Source of the DNA: Melastoma dodecandrum
Lineage: Eukaryota > Streptophyta > Magnoliopsida > Myrtales > Melastomataceae
Assembly: GCA_029817715.1 (NCBI GenBank)
Contig: JARUPY010000473.1
Span: 2,728,001-2,792,000 of the forward strand
Direction of reading: 5' to 3'
Length of the DNA: 64,000 nt
In this document: piece by piece, positions 54,727 through 64,000 of the stretch
How positions within the stretch are numbered: position 1 is the first letter of the stretch
Layout of the letters: each line of letters starts with the position of its first letter
Made by a program: the position numbers and the translations under genes
Notes under the pieces: generated by a model
What the model saw: the letters and a program-made list of their open reading frames with translations, nothing else
Told to the model about the DNA's origin: nothing
Databases searched by the model: none

Positions 54727-57700
54727 ATGGCTGAAAACTATAATGTGCCTAAACCACATGTTGGGAATCCTCCCATTTTCGATGGTAAGAATTTTTCCTA
54801 CTGGAAAATTCGTATGAGCGCATTTGTTGATGCAATTGACGAAGACTTATGGTCTTATATAGAAGATGGTCCTCCTTCTATACCAGAGAACCAACAATTT
54901 GATCGAGAAGGTCATCCTACACGGGAATACCTTAAGATCAGACGACTCACTAAAACGGCAAAGTATTTGATGTTCAATGCTATGTCAGAAGGTGAATTCG
55001 TCAAAGTTTCAACTTGCACTTCGGGCAAGGAAATCTGGGATAAACTTGTCACCATGTATATTGGGACAGACCAGATAAAAGAAACTAAGGTGAATTTTTT
55101 AATTCACCAATACGAAAACTTCACTATGAAGGCTGATGAATCTGTAGAACAAATGTTCCAGAGACTCAACCTTCTAGTTGATGCCCTAACTCATTTGGGC
55201 AAAACCTATCAAAATTCTGAACTAGTTCGAAAGGTTTTGCGTACTCTACCCAAATCTTGGGAAGCCAAGAAAACGGCTATAGAGGAAGCTAAAGACCTCT
55301 TTATTCTTCGACTAGATCAGTTGATGAGCTCCTTAATCTCGTATGAGATGGAAAGATCCTCTCAACCAGATATAAAGAGAGCACCCGTTGCTTTCAGAGC
55401 ATCAGAAGAACCTACAGAAGGTTCGGATGATGAAGCAGAAGCTGATTCGGATGATGAACTCGCAATGATAGCTAAACGACTTTTGCGGTTCGCCTCCAAA
55501 AAGCGCTTCAATAAGAGAAGCCAAAAACACATGGATCCAAAGTTGGTCACATGCTTTGAATGCAAAAAGAAAGGACACTACAAAACAGAATGTCCTTTAC
55601 TTAAAGAAAAGGAGAAACCTTCTCCTAAATACAAGTTCAAGAAAGCAATAGCTTCTTGGGCAGAACTTGATGATTCTGATGATGAGGAAGCACAAGTGTG
55701 CCTCACAACTCACACAGAAACTCAAAATGAACTTCATACCTGCTTTCAAACAGAAACTGTTGAAAGCGAATGGTATCTGGATAGTGGATGCTCCAGGCAC
55801 ATGACCGGAGACCCATCCAAATTTTCCCAACTGACTCTACAATGTGGAGGGTCGGTTAAATTCGGTGACAATAGCAAAGGCTCTGTCATCGGCAAAGGTA
55901 CCATTGGAAGTTCTGACTCCATGGTCATCGATGAGGTTCTGTTGGTTACAGAACTCAAACATAATTTGCTGAGCATTAGCCAGCTTTGTGACAAAGGTTA
56001 TAAAATAACTTTTGATCAAGACAAGTGTTCCGGAATCCTGAACAATGAAGTTCGCTTCATTGGGACCCGTAAGAGGAATATCTATACCTTGACTCAGAAT
56101 AGCTTCTGTACAACAGAAAGTTGCCTTCTGACAGTCAAAGATGAAAGCCTACTATGGCATAGAAGGTTGGGACACTCCAACTTCAAATTGTTATCCAAGC
56201 TTCTGAAAAAGGATTTGGTTAAGGGATTACCCAATATCCGTTTCGAGCATGACAGCTTCTGTGAAGCATGTTCTCTTGGAAAACAAACTAAATCTTCATT
56301 CAAATCTAAGAATGAAGTTTCTACTTCTCAACCTCTTGAACTTCTACATATGAATCTATTCGGACCTACTAGAGTTCAGAGTGTCGGTGGTAGAAGGTAC
56401 TGTCTAGTTGTAGTTGATGACTACTCTAGATACACGTGGGTTAAATTTCTAACTCACAAAAGCGATGCTTTTGAAACTTTCATTAAGCTAGCTAAGAAAT
56501 TACAAAATGAAACTGGTTCTTCTGTAAAAGCTATAAGAACGGATCATGGTACTGAGTTTGAAAACCATGACTTCGCTACTTTCTGTGACGAACAAGGTAT
56601 CGATCACAATTTTTCTGCTCCTTATACTCCTCAACAGAATGGAGTAGCAGAACGGAAAAATAGAACTCTAATAGACATGGCTAGAACCATGATGTGTGAG
56701 AGCTCTGCTCCACAGAACCTATGGGCAGAAGCTGTTAATACAGCCTGCTACATATCAAACAGGGTTCTACTTAGACCCATACTTGAGAAAACTCCCTATC
56801 AACTATATAGGGGGAGAAAACCGAACATCTCCTATTTCTACTCCTTTGGAAGTCCTTGTTTTATCTTGAGACCTTCTAAGGACAATTTAGGAAAGTTCAA
56901 AGCTAAGACAGATGAGGGCATCTTTCTCGGATACTCTATGTCTAGCAAAGCTTATAGAGTTCTAAACAAAAGAACTTCTACTATAGAGGAGTCTATTAAT
57001 GTAAAAATTAATGACCTTCCTACTATTATTACAAGAGATGTTATATCTCAAGAACCTACAGAAGATGCTGTAGAACCTCTACCCTCTACGAAAGAGAAGG
57101 GTGAACCTTCTGTTCATGAATCTAAAAATGATCTTGAACAAACAAATAATAATTATGAAGAACATTCTCATAATGATCAACAAAGTGATATTAGAGCACC
57201 TGCTCTTTATCAAAGACGTCATCCTATAGACCAAGTTATAGGAGATCTTAACAGAGGCATACAGACTAGAAGTTCTGTAAATGCCTTCTATGAACACTTG
57301 GTTTTTCTATCACAGAAAGAGCCAGAGAATATTGATGAAGCTCTCAACGATCCAGATTGGATACTTGCTATGCAAGAGGAGCTTGAACAATTTGAACGGA
57401 GCAAAGTGTGGTCACTTGTTCCTAAACCTGGTAACCGTTCCATCATTGGGACTAAATGGGTTTTCAGGAACAAACTAAATGAGTCAGGCATTGTTGTGAG
57501 GAACAAGGCTCGGCTCGTTGCAAAAGGGTACTCTCAACAAGAGGGTATCGACTTTGATGAGACGTTTGCTCCTGTAGCTCGTCTAGAGGCAATACGAATG
57601 TTATTAGCCTATGCTTGCTTTAACAACTTTAAGTTGTATCAAATGGACGTAAAAAGTGCATTCCTCAATGGAGAAATCAAGGAAGAGGTCTACGTAAGTC

Positions 57701-58845
57701 AACCTCCTGGTTTCGAGGATCTGCAACACAGAGACTACGTCTATAAACTCTCCAAAGCTCTATATGGCCTTAAACAGGCTCCTAGAGCATGGTATGAGAA
57801 ACTTAGCTCCTTCCTTGTCGAAAAGGGCTACAATAGAGGAAGAGTAGATACTACTCTCTTTCTCAAACACAGAAGCAATCATCTCATTGTTGTCCAGATC
57901 TATGTCGATGACATTATCTTTGGATCAACTGATGAAACGCTCTGTGATGAATTCTCCAAGCTCATGACAAGTGAGTTTGAGATGAGCATGATGGGAGAAC
58001 TTACGTTCTTCCTTGGTTTACAAATTCAGCAATCTGCAGAAGGTACATTCTTACATCAAGAAAAGTACACTAAGCAGCTTCTGAAGAAATTCGGCCTAGA
58101 AGGCACGAAACCTTTGTCTACTCCAATGGGCACAAATACTCAATTGGACAAAGACGAAAACGGTAAAGAAGTGGATAGTAAGCTCTACAGAAGCATGATA
58201 GGTTCTCTTCTGTACCTTACAGCTTCTAGACCAGACATACTATTTAGTGTATGTCTCTGTGCTAGATTTCAATCAGCACCTAAAGAATCTCACATGACTG
58301 CGGTCAAGAGGATCTTTAGATATCTACAGGGTTCTGTAAACCTTGGCATCTGGTATTCTAAGAAATCAAATTTTGATCTCACTGGATACTCCGATGCAGA
58401 CTTCGCAGGAAGTAAAGTGGACAGAAAAAGTACAAGTGGTACTTGTCAGCTCATGGGAAACATGTTGATTTCATGGTTTTCTAAGAAGCAGACTTCTGTT
58501 GCCCTCTCCACTGCAGAAGCTGAGTATATAGCAGCCGCAAGCTGCTGTGCACAACTCCTGTGGATGAAACAACAACTTGAGGACTATGGTCACTCATTTA
58601 CAAAGATACCGATCAAATGTGATAATACTAGTGCTATTAGCCTAGCTAAGAATCCAGTATATCACTCGAGATCGAAGCATATCGAACTCAGACATCACTT
58701 TCTGAGAGATAATGTACAACAGGGTTCTGTTAATGTAGAATACATTAACACCGAACACCAATTGGCTGATATCTTTACTAAACCTCTGGATAAAGAAAAA
58801 TTTTTCTTTTTCAGAAGCGAGTTAGGAATATGCCATCCTATATAA
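54727..58845 (+). CDS. Element C gag-pol polyprotein
   Basis: 1372 residues without a break. Gag (UBN2/retrotran_gag type; [16 protein letters not shown] start) with CCHC knuckle [14 protein letters not shown] (about 276-289); aspartic protease with [14 protein letters not shown] (about 350); gag-pre-integrase ([12 protein letters not shown], about 474); integrase core with [18 protein letters not shown] and AERKNR giving D,D,E (about 561, 604, 641); copia RT (about 910-1100) with [19 protein letters not shown] and YVDDIIFG; RNase H (about 1220-1360) with [16 protein letters not shown] and [11 protein letters not shown], ending near LADIFTKPL. All catalytic residues are present. The domain order is Ty1/copia. 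Functional retrotransposition is plausible. Confidence 0.96.
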   Translation: MAENYNVPKPHVGNPPIFDGKNFSYWKIRMSAFVDAIDEDLWSYIEDGPPSIPENQQFDREGHPTREYLKIRRLTKTAKYLMFNAMSEGEFVKVSTCTSGKEIWDKLVTMYIGTDQIKETKVNFLIHQYENFTMKADESVEQMFQRLNLLVDALTHLGKTYQNSELVRKVLRTLPKSWEAKKTAIEEAKDLFILRLDQLMSSLISYEMERSSQPDIKRAPVAFRASEEPTEGSDDEAEADSDDELAMIAKRLLRFASKKRFNKRSQKHMDPKLVTCFECKKKGHYKTECPLLKEKEKPSPKYKFKKAIASWAELDDSDDEEAQVCLTTHTETQNELHTCFQTETVESEWYLDSGCSRHMTGDPSKFSQLTLQCGGSVKFGDNSKGSVIGKGTIGSSDSMVIDEVLLVTELKHNLLSISQLCDKGYKITFDQDKCSGILNNEVRFIGTRKRNIYTLTQNSFCTTESCLLTVKDESLLWHRRLGHSNFKLLSKLLKKDLVKGLPNIRFEHDSFCEACSLGKQTKSSFKSKNEVSTSQPLELLHMNLFGPTRVQSVGGRRYCLVVVDDYSRYTWVKFLTHKSDAFETFIKLAKKLQNETGSSVKAIRTDHGTEFENHDFATFCDEQGIDHNFSAPYTPQQNGVAERKNRTLIDMARTMMCESSAPQNLWAEAVNTACYISNRVLLRPILEKTPYQLYRGRKPNISYFYSFGSPCFILRPSKDNLGKFKAKTDEGIFLGYSMSSKAYRVLNKRTSTIEESINVKINDLPTIITRDVISQEPTEDAVEPLPSTKEKGEPSVHESKNDLEQTNNNYEEHSHNDQQSDIRAPALYQRRHPIDQVIGDLNRGIQTRSSVNAFYEHLVFLSQKEPENIDEALNDPDWILAMQEELEQFERSKVWSLVPKPGNRSIIGTKWVFRNKLNESGIVVRNKARLVAKGYSQQEGIDFDETFAPVARLEAIRMLLAYACFNNFKLYQMDVKSAFLNGEIKEEVYVSQPPGFEDLQHRDYVYKLSKALYGLKQAPRAWYEKLSSFLVEKGYNRGRVDTTLFLKHRSNHLIVVQIYVDDIIFGSTDETLCDEFSKLMTSEFEMSMMGELTFFLGLQIQQSAEGTFLHQEKYTKQLLKKFGLEGTKPLSTPMGTNTQLDKDENGKEVDSKLYRSMIGSLLYLTASRPDILFSVCLCARFQSAPKESHMTAVKRIFRYLQGSVNLGIWYSKKSNFDLTGYSDADFAGSKVDRKSTSGTCQLMGNMLISWFSKKQTSVALSTAEAEYIAAASCCAQLLWMKQQLEDYGHSFTKIPIKCDNTSAISLAKNPVYHSRSKHIELRHHFLRDNVQQGSVNVEYINTEHQLADIFTKPLDKEKFFFFRSELGICHPI

Positions 58846-59688
58846 TGTCTTTCATAAGACAACGAAAAGTTAAGTAAGTACTTCAGAAACTTACTACAGA
58901 AGGTACATAAGTGTACACTCTATTACAGAAGGTGCAAACCTCTGTTTCTACACTACAGAGGGTACACATTCGTACACCTCACTATAGAAGGAAGAATATT
59001 TAGCTTTCTACACAATAGAAGGTTAAATTTCACCATCCATCATATAGAAGGTACACCTTTGTACACTTCAAACAACCGAAGGTATAATCCTTCATTTCAT
59101 CTTTATAGAAGGTAGAAATATCCACCCTCTATTAAACAGAAGGTACAATTGTTTGTACACTTCATTACAGAGAGTTGATTACACTTTCTACCTTATAGAA
59201 GGCCTTACGAAATGCTTACCTAAACTTTAATTTAGGTAACTTTCAAACTAAATCTGGAGATATAATATATCATCCAATAAAAGATTTTGATGAATAAAAT
59301 ATTTATTCTGATCGAAATTTTCTTTGTTAGGAATATTAAAATCCTAATAAACTATACTTGGATACAAATATCCATTATATTTAGCTCTTCGGTGTGGAAG
59401 AAGCTGTAACAGAAGGTGACGATGTCTTTCTTGCCTTAAAAAGCCATTCACCTCACACAATCGAATCAAGGAAATAAAATTTCCTTTCCCCCGTGTTTCT
59501 GATGCATGTCAGTTTGACATGACATCTCAAATAGATCACTTGAGCGGGAAAAATATTTTATTCCCATAAACCGCCTTTAAAACCCACAACCGTCATCCTT
59601 CTTCACACCACCCTCAGATCATCGTATCCCCTTTCTCCTTCTCTCTCATTTTGCCCTAAAACTCCCAGACCTTCGTTCTTCATCACCC
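58846..59688 (+). other. Spacer between gag-pol and the second ORF of element C
   Basis: Non-coding, with repeated ACAGAAGGTAC-type motifs (58880-59200). One forms the bulged hairpin with tip GGT/ACC at 58924-58944. No splice acceptor or promoter is certain; a C-rich stretch lies just before the next ORF. Confidence 0.7.
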
Positions 59689-61494
59689 ATGGCACCCAAG
59701 GCGAAATCCTTGAGGAAAAAGGCTAAGGCCGGAAGAAAGAAGGCTCGCGCCTCTGGATCGGAGAAGCCTGCATCATCTGCGAGCAGGACTCCAACCCCTT
59801 CCTCGCCGGAGAAACCCATCTCTCCTGCGAAGGAACAGACAATTCCTGCTGTTGTTGAGACCCACGATGACATGCAACCCCTCTCCAAGGACAAGGGACT
59901 TGAAAAAGCCCAAATCCAAGTGGAAGAGAAAGCACATGAGGGATCCCTGGTCGCTGCGACAAAGGAACTCCCTGACCCTGGTTCTACTACGGCTGATGAC
60001 ATTGATGCATCAAAGGTCGCCACTCCTGAGGAGAATGCTGAGTCTGATAAGGAGGTGGAAGTGCCCCTTGTCGATGACGCACCAGAGGAACCAGATGAGG
60101 AAGCTCCTGCTCCTGTCATCTCTGTCTCCCCTGACCTCAAGCAGAAAGGCGTTGCCTCTGCTGCACAGAAGGCTACCCAGAAGCCGGCAGCACCCTCTGG
60201 AAAGAAGCTCCTCCATGAGGCCATCAAGTCAGGAGGTGTATCCTCTCGGACTAGGCTGAAACGGAAAGAGCCTGAGATGGTCAGCACCTCACTTGTCAAA
60301 GTGGCTGCCAAGAAAACCAAGTCCCCGGAGAAATCTGTTCCCGAGGACACCTTCGCTGAGGGGCTGGATACCTTCATATTTCCGGTAAACCCTCTGGTCT
60401 CTAAATCGGAGATAGAAACTGTGCTTGCCGATACCAAACTGCCAAAATGCGATGCCGCTGGTCGACAGTTCGCTGCCTTCAAGCGCATTGATTTTAATTG
60501 GTTTAAGGCAAATGATCTTGACATTGCTCCATTGCTTGAGAAAGTTGGTTTGAAAAACTTCTGTGAGACATATGCAGAGGTGGCCGTTTCTCGCCTGAGA
60601 GAGTTCTATGGTAACATTACGTTCCATGAACAAGGACCTCATGTCAAGTTCATCAAAATAGTGATTGAAGGGGTTCCGCTTGTCTTCTCTGCACATGATG
60701 TTAACCAATTGTTTGGCTGTGAGGAATATGACCCACTGTCAGATCTTGGAAAGGAGGAATCCTACAGCATCATCATGGGAGAAAGAGTCCAGTCGGACAA
60801 ATACCTGGAGTCCACAAAGCTGGAACTCAAGACTCGTGTATTGCATCGAGTTGTGCTATTCTGCCTCTTACCAAGGACCGGGAGCATCGACACCATCACC
60901 TCAATTGATGCGTCACTGATGGCTCACATCATGAAGGGAATCCCTTTCAACCTTGGCTTGCTGGTGTTCTCGCACATGAAACGTTGCTGCAATACCACAG
61001 GAAAGGCTCTGCCTTATGGCCAGGTAATTGCCGGCCTTCTTAAGCTTGCCCGTGTTTCTACTGATGCATCTACTTTCCAAGAGAAATGGAAGGTTGGTAC
61101 CTTTGGGCACCAGATCATAGCTAGCATGCATTATGTAAGGAAGGGCTCCTCCTGGACTCTCAAATTGAAGTCACAGGACACCACTGAGGATGATGAGGAT
61201 AAGCCCCTGTCTGCCAGAATGTCCAGAAAGGCTGCTACTGCACCTTCTGCTTCTGCCTCTGCAGCTAAGGCTCCTTCAGCACAGAGACAACCCAAGTCCT
61301 CTGCTGAGATGACCATCCTCCTGGAACAAACTGCTCTCCTCAAGGACCTCCAGCAGAAGGCTGTAGCCAATGAGGAAGATATGCGCGTCCTACGCAAAAT
61401 GGTAGAGAACCTGACTCGCGAGCTGGAACGCCAAGCAAAGGTTATCCGTGATAATCTTGATGCAGTCCCTTCTGAGGAGGAAGAGGAAAAATGA
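59689..61494 (+). CDS. Element C second ORF (env-like position), putative plant transposon protein
   Basis: 601 residues with a good start context (CCCATGG). A Lys/Pro/Glu-rich N terminus (1-190) precedes a folded domain (about 220-470) with FKRIDFNWFKAND, FYGNITFHEQGPHVKFIKI and LHRVVLFCLLPRTGSIDTIT, which resembles the 'putative plant transposon protein' family found in many plant retroelements. A C-terminal coiled coil follows (about 535-590). It stands where Sireviruses carry an env-like ORF, but no signal peptide or membrane segment is visible, so an envelope role is not supported. The function is unknown. The frame is intact. Confidence 0.8.
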   Translation: MAPKAKSLRKKAKAGRKKARASGSEKPASSASRTPTPSSPEKPISPAKEQTIPAVVETHDDMQPLSKDKGLEKAQIQVEEKAHEGSLVAATKELPDPGSTTADDIDASKVATPEENAESDKEVEVPLVDDAPEEPDEEAPAPVISVSPDLKQKGVASAAQKATQKPAAPSGKKLLHEAIKSGGVSSRTRLKRKEPEMVSTSLVKVAAKKTKSPEKSVPEDTFAEGLDTFIFPVNPLVSKSEIETVLADTKLPKCDAAGRQFAAFKRIDFNWFKANDLDIAPLLEKVGLKNFCETYAEVAVSRLREFYGNITFHEQGPHVKFIKIVIEGVPLVFSAHDVNQLFGCEEYDPLSDLGKEESYSIIMGERVQSDKYLESTKLELKTRVLHRVVLFCLLPRTGSIDTITSIDASLMAHIMKGIPFNLGLLVFSHMKRCCNTTGKALPYGQVIAGLLKLARVSTDASTFQEKWKVGTFGHQIIASMHYVRKGSSWTLKLKSQDTTEDDEDKPLSARMSRKAATAPSASASAAKAPSAQRQPKSSAEMTILLEQTALLKDLQQKAVANEEDMRVLRKMVENLTRELERQAKVIRDNLDAVPSEEEEEK

Positions 61495-62252
61495 ACTCTC
61501 TTGATGTTCTCTCTTTTATGCATTTCTAGCTAGACCAAAAACTGATTTCTGTGGTCTTCTAGATTGTAATAAGTGCCAATTTGTTGGACACAACTCCTTT
61601 GCATGAATGGTATTTGAAGTTTCTGTCATACCTTCTGCACCACATTCTGCATGATGGTTTTTGAACCCTCTGTTCTACCCTCTGCAAGAATTAAAACTAC
61701 CCTCTGCACGTTGGTCATGAACATTATGTCATACCTTCTGCAAGAAGCTTACTCTTCTTTTTCAACCTACATTCATCTTCTATTTGATGTTACAAAAAGG
61801 GGGAGAAAATTGTGTTGAGGGGGAGTACCTAGCTCTGTATTGGTTATAGAAAAATCCTTGATTTTCTATAACTCTATGGGTCGTAGAAGGCTATACCGTC
61901 TACGGTATAGAAGCCTATGAGACTGATACAGCTCATAATCGCAACCTTCTGCAGGGAATGCGATTCGTGATCTTTTTAAAGTCACTATTGCTGGGAGTGC
62001 AGAAATGAAATACCATCATTTTTGTCGGGCTAAATACAGAAGCTCCACGCTCTGTATTAATCACAGAAGCCTTTGTGCTCTGTACAACCTTCTTCATAAC
62101 AGAAGCTTCTATGCTCTGTTTCACAGAAACCTTATGGTTCTGTACAAACGCGAGACTGTTACTCTCATCTATTTAGGGGGAGTTAGGGGGAGTTCTTGCA
62201 AACATATTTCCCTCAACGATGAATGTTTTGTCATCATCAAAAAGGGGGAGAT
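61495..62252 (+). other. Element C 3' untranslated region and polypurine tract
   Basis: T- and C-rich stretch, then more hairpins: 62036-62055 (GC/GC tip) and 62123-62143 (ACC/GGT tip). Several GGGGGAG purine runs occur; the last, AAAAAGGGGGAG at 62239-62250, lies two bases before the 3' LTR and is the likely polypurine tract. Confidence 0.8.
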
Positions 62253-64000
62253 TGTTGGAAAAGGTTTTGATGATGAGCCAGACCTCTGTGCCACAGAAGG
62301 TCGAACATTCTTGGCTTTGATGATGAGCCTGACCCTATGTACTACAGAAGGTCGAACATTCTATTCTAGAGAAGCTTCTTATGTTAAGGGCTTTATGTAA
62401 GAATTATTCTTGTAATTAAATGATTAGTTATCAATTATTTAATTACGAAATATATATTATCTGATTAAGATATTCGTCTAATCAGATTATCATGATTTGA
62501 TTTTCAAATAATCATATTGGAGATAATATTTCTTGTAGAAGGAAATGTATCTTCTATATATGGAAAGGTTCTATTATTTGGTCTACAGGCTTCTGTAAGC
62601 TTACTTGATCAATATACGAACATTATTTTATTGCAAATCACCACCACCTGTCCAGATACACTCTCACGTGTGTTTTTATCAGGATGGAATTGACTTCAAG
62701 TCATTTGGAAACAAATCAACGATTGTTTCCACCTGTAGAAGGTTATCAAGCAGAACCTTCTGCGATACCTTCTGTGGTGCACTATTCATGGAAAATATAT
62801 CATGATCTTATTCTGATTTATTTTCTGAATGCTTGCACGTGTATATCATTCTGTTTATTTTGTAAACTAACTTTTAATTTCTTGTTTTGCAGATTTCGTT
62901 TTTATCTTTTCCCATTTAAGTTTTCTTCTTAGCCTTTATGTATAAATAGCCACGCCCTCTCTCCCATGTAAAAAAAAATAAGACAATTCTTTTCTCCCAT
63001 CCCATTCTGTCCAGAGAGAGCGTGTGCTTGAGCTTGCTTTAGTTCTTTCATTCGTTCGAAGTTAGTCACACGAGGAGCACTACCGACGGACGGCTGCATC
63101 GTTGGTGAAACCTTCTGGGAGAGTGACTCGGGGGCTCGAATGACTCGGCTGGAAGCTGCAGGAGACGTTGTTGGAAGCGTGTGTACGTGGACAACGTGCA
63201 GCGGGCCGGAGAGAAGGGCTGAACATCGGGAGCACAGAAGGTGAGGGACTGACCAGCTTCTGTTGTGTAGAACTCTGTGTGCAGGAACCTAGGACGGAGG
63301 CTGCCGTCTGCTTGCGTGGGGTTTGCCACGTGCTTGCGCAGGGTCTGCTGCGTGCTTGCGTAGGGTATGTTACGTGCTTGTGTGGGGTACGCCACATAGT
63401 CGCTATCTCGAGGAGATCGTGCAGGTCGTGTGGAGCCGCCGGAGGGAAAATCCATCCTTGAACAGGGGTTGCTGTTCGCTTGCGTAGGGTCCGCTACGTG
63501 CTCGCGTGGGGTACGCCACGAAGTCGTTTTCCTTAAGAGGATTGTGCATTTGCTACCTAGTTAGTCACGTTAACGCGTGCAACCTCCTGTTGTACAGAAT
63601 CTTCGGATCTGTATAACCACCTGTAGAGCAGAACCTTCAGGTCTGAATCTACTTTAGTGCAGAACCTTACGGTCTGTACAACCCTCTGTAGTACAGAACC
63701 CTACGGGTCTGTGCATACATTTTCCTTGTCACTTTTGCTACAGAACCTCACGGTCTGTTCAGTAGAAGGTCGACTACCCTTGGTACAGAATCTTTCAGAT
63801 CTGTGCTTTTCATCTAGGTCATTTTCCTATACAGAACCTTCTGTTGTGGATTGACATATTCGACACAGAACCCTCTGTAACCCTCTGTGTTGTGCCTACC
63901 TTCTTCGACACAGAACCCTCTGTGTTGTGCCTACCTTCTTCGACACAGAACCCTCTGTGTTGTGCCTACCTTCTTCGACACAGAACCCTCTGTGTTGTGC
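62253..64000 (+). repeat. 3' LTR of element C, cut by the window end
   Basis: Matches 51570 onward through the start of the 35-bp repeats, with about a dozen substitutions and one insertion of about a dozen bases near 63878. The remaining 500 bases and the TSD (expected GTGTT, as at 51565-51569) lie outside. Confidence 0.95.

Larger units (their letters stand above)
51570..64000 (+). mobile_element. Element C: Sirevirus-type Ty1/copia retrotransposon (3' LTR runs off the window)
   Basis: LTRs of about 2.25 kb start TGTTGGAAAAGG and end GTAACA. A PBS complementary to initiator tRNA-Met follows (TGGTATCAGAGC). Then come a long repeat-rich leader, one intact gag-pol ORF (54727-58845), a second ORF (59689-61494) in the env-like position, a polypurine tract and the 3' LTR from 62253. 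The C-rich motif before the PBS, the large gag and the extra ORF fit the Sirevirus lineage. By eye the LTRs differ at about a dozen positions in 1.75 kb, so the insertion is recent and the element may be active. Confidence 0.95.

Noticed and set aside
59646..60524. 292-codon minus ORF opposite element C's second ORF
   Set aside because: Ser/Gly/Ala-rich shadow of the sense ORF with no recognisable domain.

Overview
This is nuclear DNA of a flowering plant, probably a eudicot. It carries intron-containing plant genes, plant-lineage LTR retrotransposons (Tat/Retand-like and Ogre-like Ty3, chromovirus, Sirevirus-type Ty1/copia) and a nuclear insertion of plastid DNA (NUPT). It is neither bacterial nor organellar. 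All calls come from reading motifs, frames, splice signals, LTR ends and target-site duplications (TSDs); no database was searched.

Layout. 1-2331: 3' six exons of an NBR1/Joka2-type selective-autophagy receptor. About 2635-47672: copy 1 of a tandemly duplicated unit made of an intronless matrix metalloproteinase (MMP) gene, a broken chloroplast-type EF-Tu fragment and a NUPT running rps4(5' end)-trnT-trnL-trnF-ndhJ-ndhK-ndhC-trnV-trnM-atpE-atpB(3' end). About 2673 bases into copy 2 numbering, the second unit starts at about 47673: MMP 48947-49885, EF-Tu remnant 50945-51360, plastid DNA to 51569. Its remainder lies beyond the window.

Four retrotransposons interrupt these units. Element A (5477-20472, TSD CAGAG) is a Tat/Retand-like Ty3 element in the MMP/EF-Tu spacer; copy 2 preserves the empty site. 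It holds a solo LTR of another family (7183-9215, TSD GATCC) and a complete six-exon antisense gene (16085-19393, minus). Element B (22724-41649, minus, TSD AAATC) is a degenerate Ogre-like element in the plastid trnT-trnL spacer, and its right LTR contains chromovirus coding sequence (about 35290-40190). Element C (51570 to past the window end) is a young Sirevirus-type copia element with an intact 1372-codon gag-pol, a 601-codon downstream ORF and about 2.25-kb LTRs.

Most notable signals. (1) Element C carries dozens of about 20-nt inverted repeats that share a stem with one extra unpaired A. Their stem tips change in compensatory fashion, which points to a repeated RNA hairpin. (2) A second, 22-bp-period hairpin array in its LTR shows the same behaviour. 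(3) Element A's antisense gene has all splice sites and phases intact over 980 codons, with its own TATA-like box beside the 3' LTR, while the pol on the other strand is broken at least five times. (4) The MMP duplicates are nearly identical except for a burst of changes in the catalytic domain.
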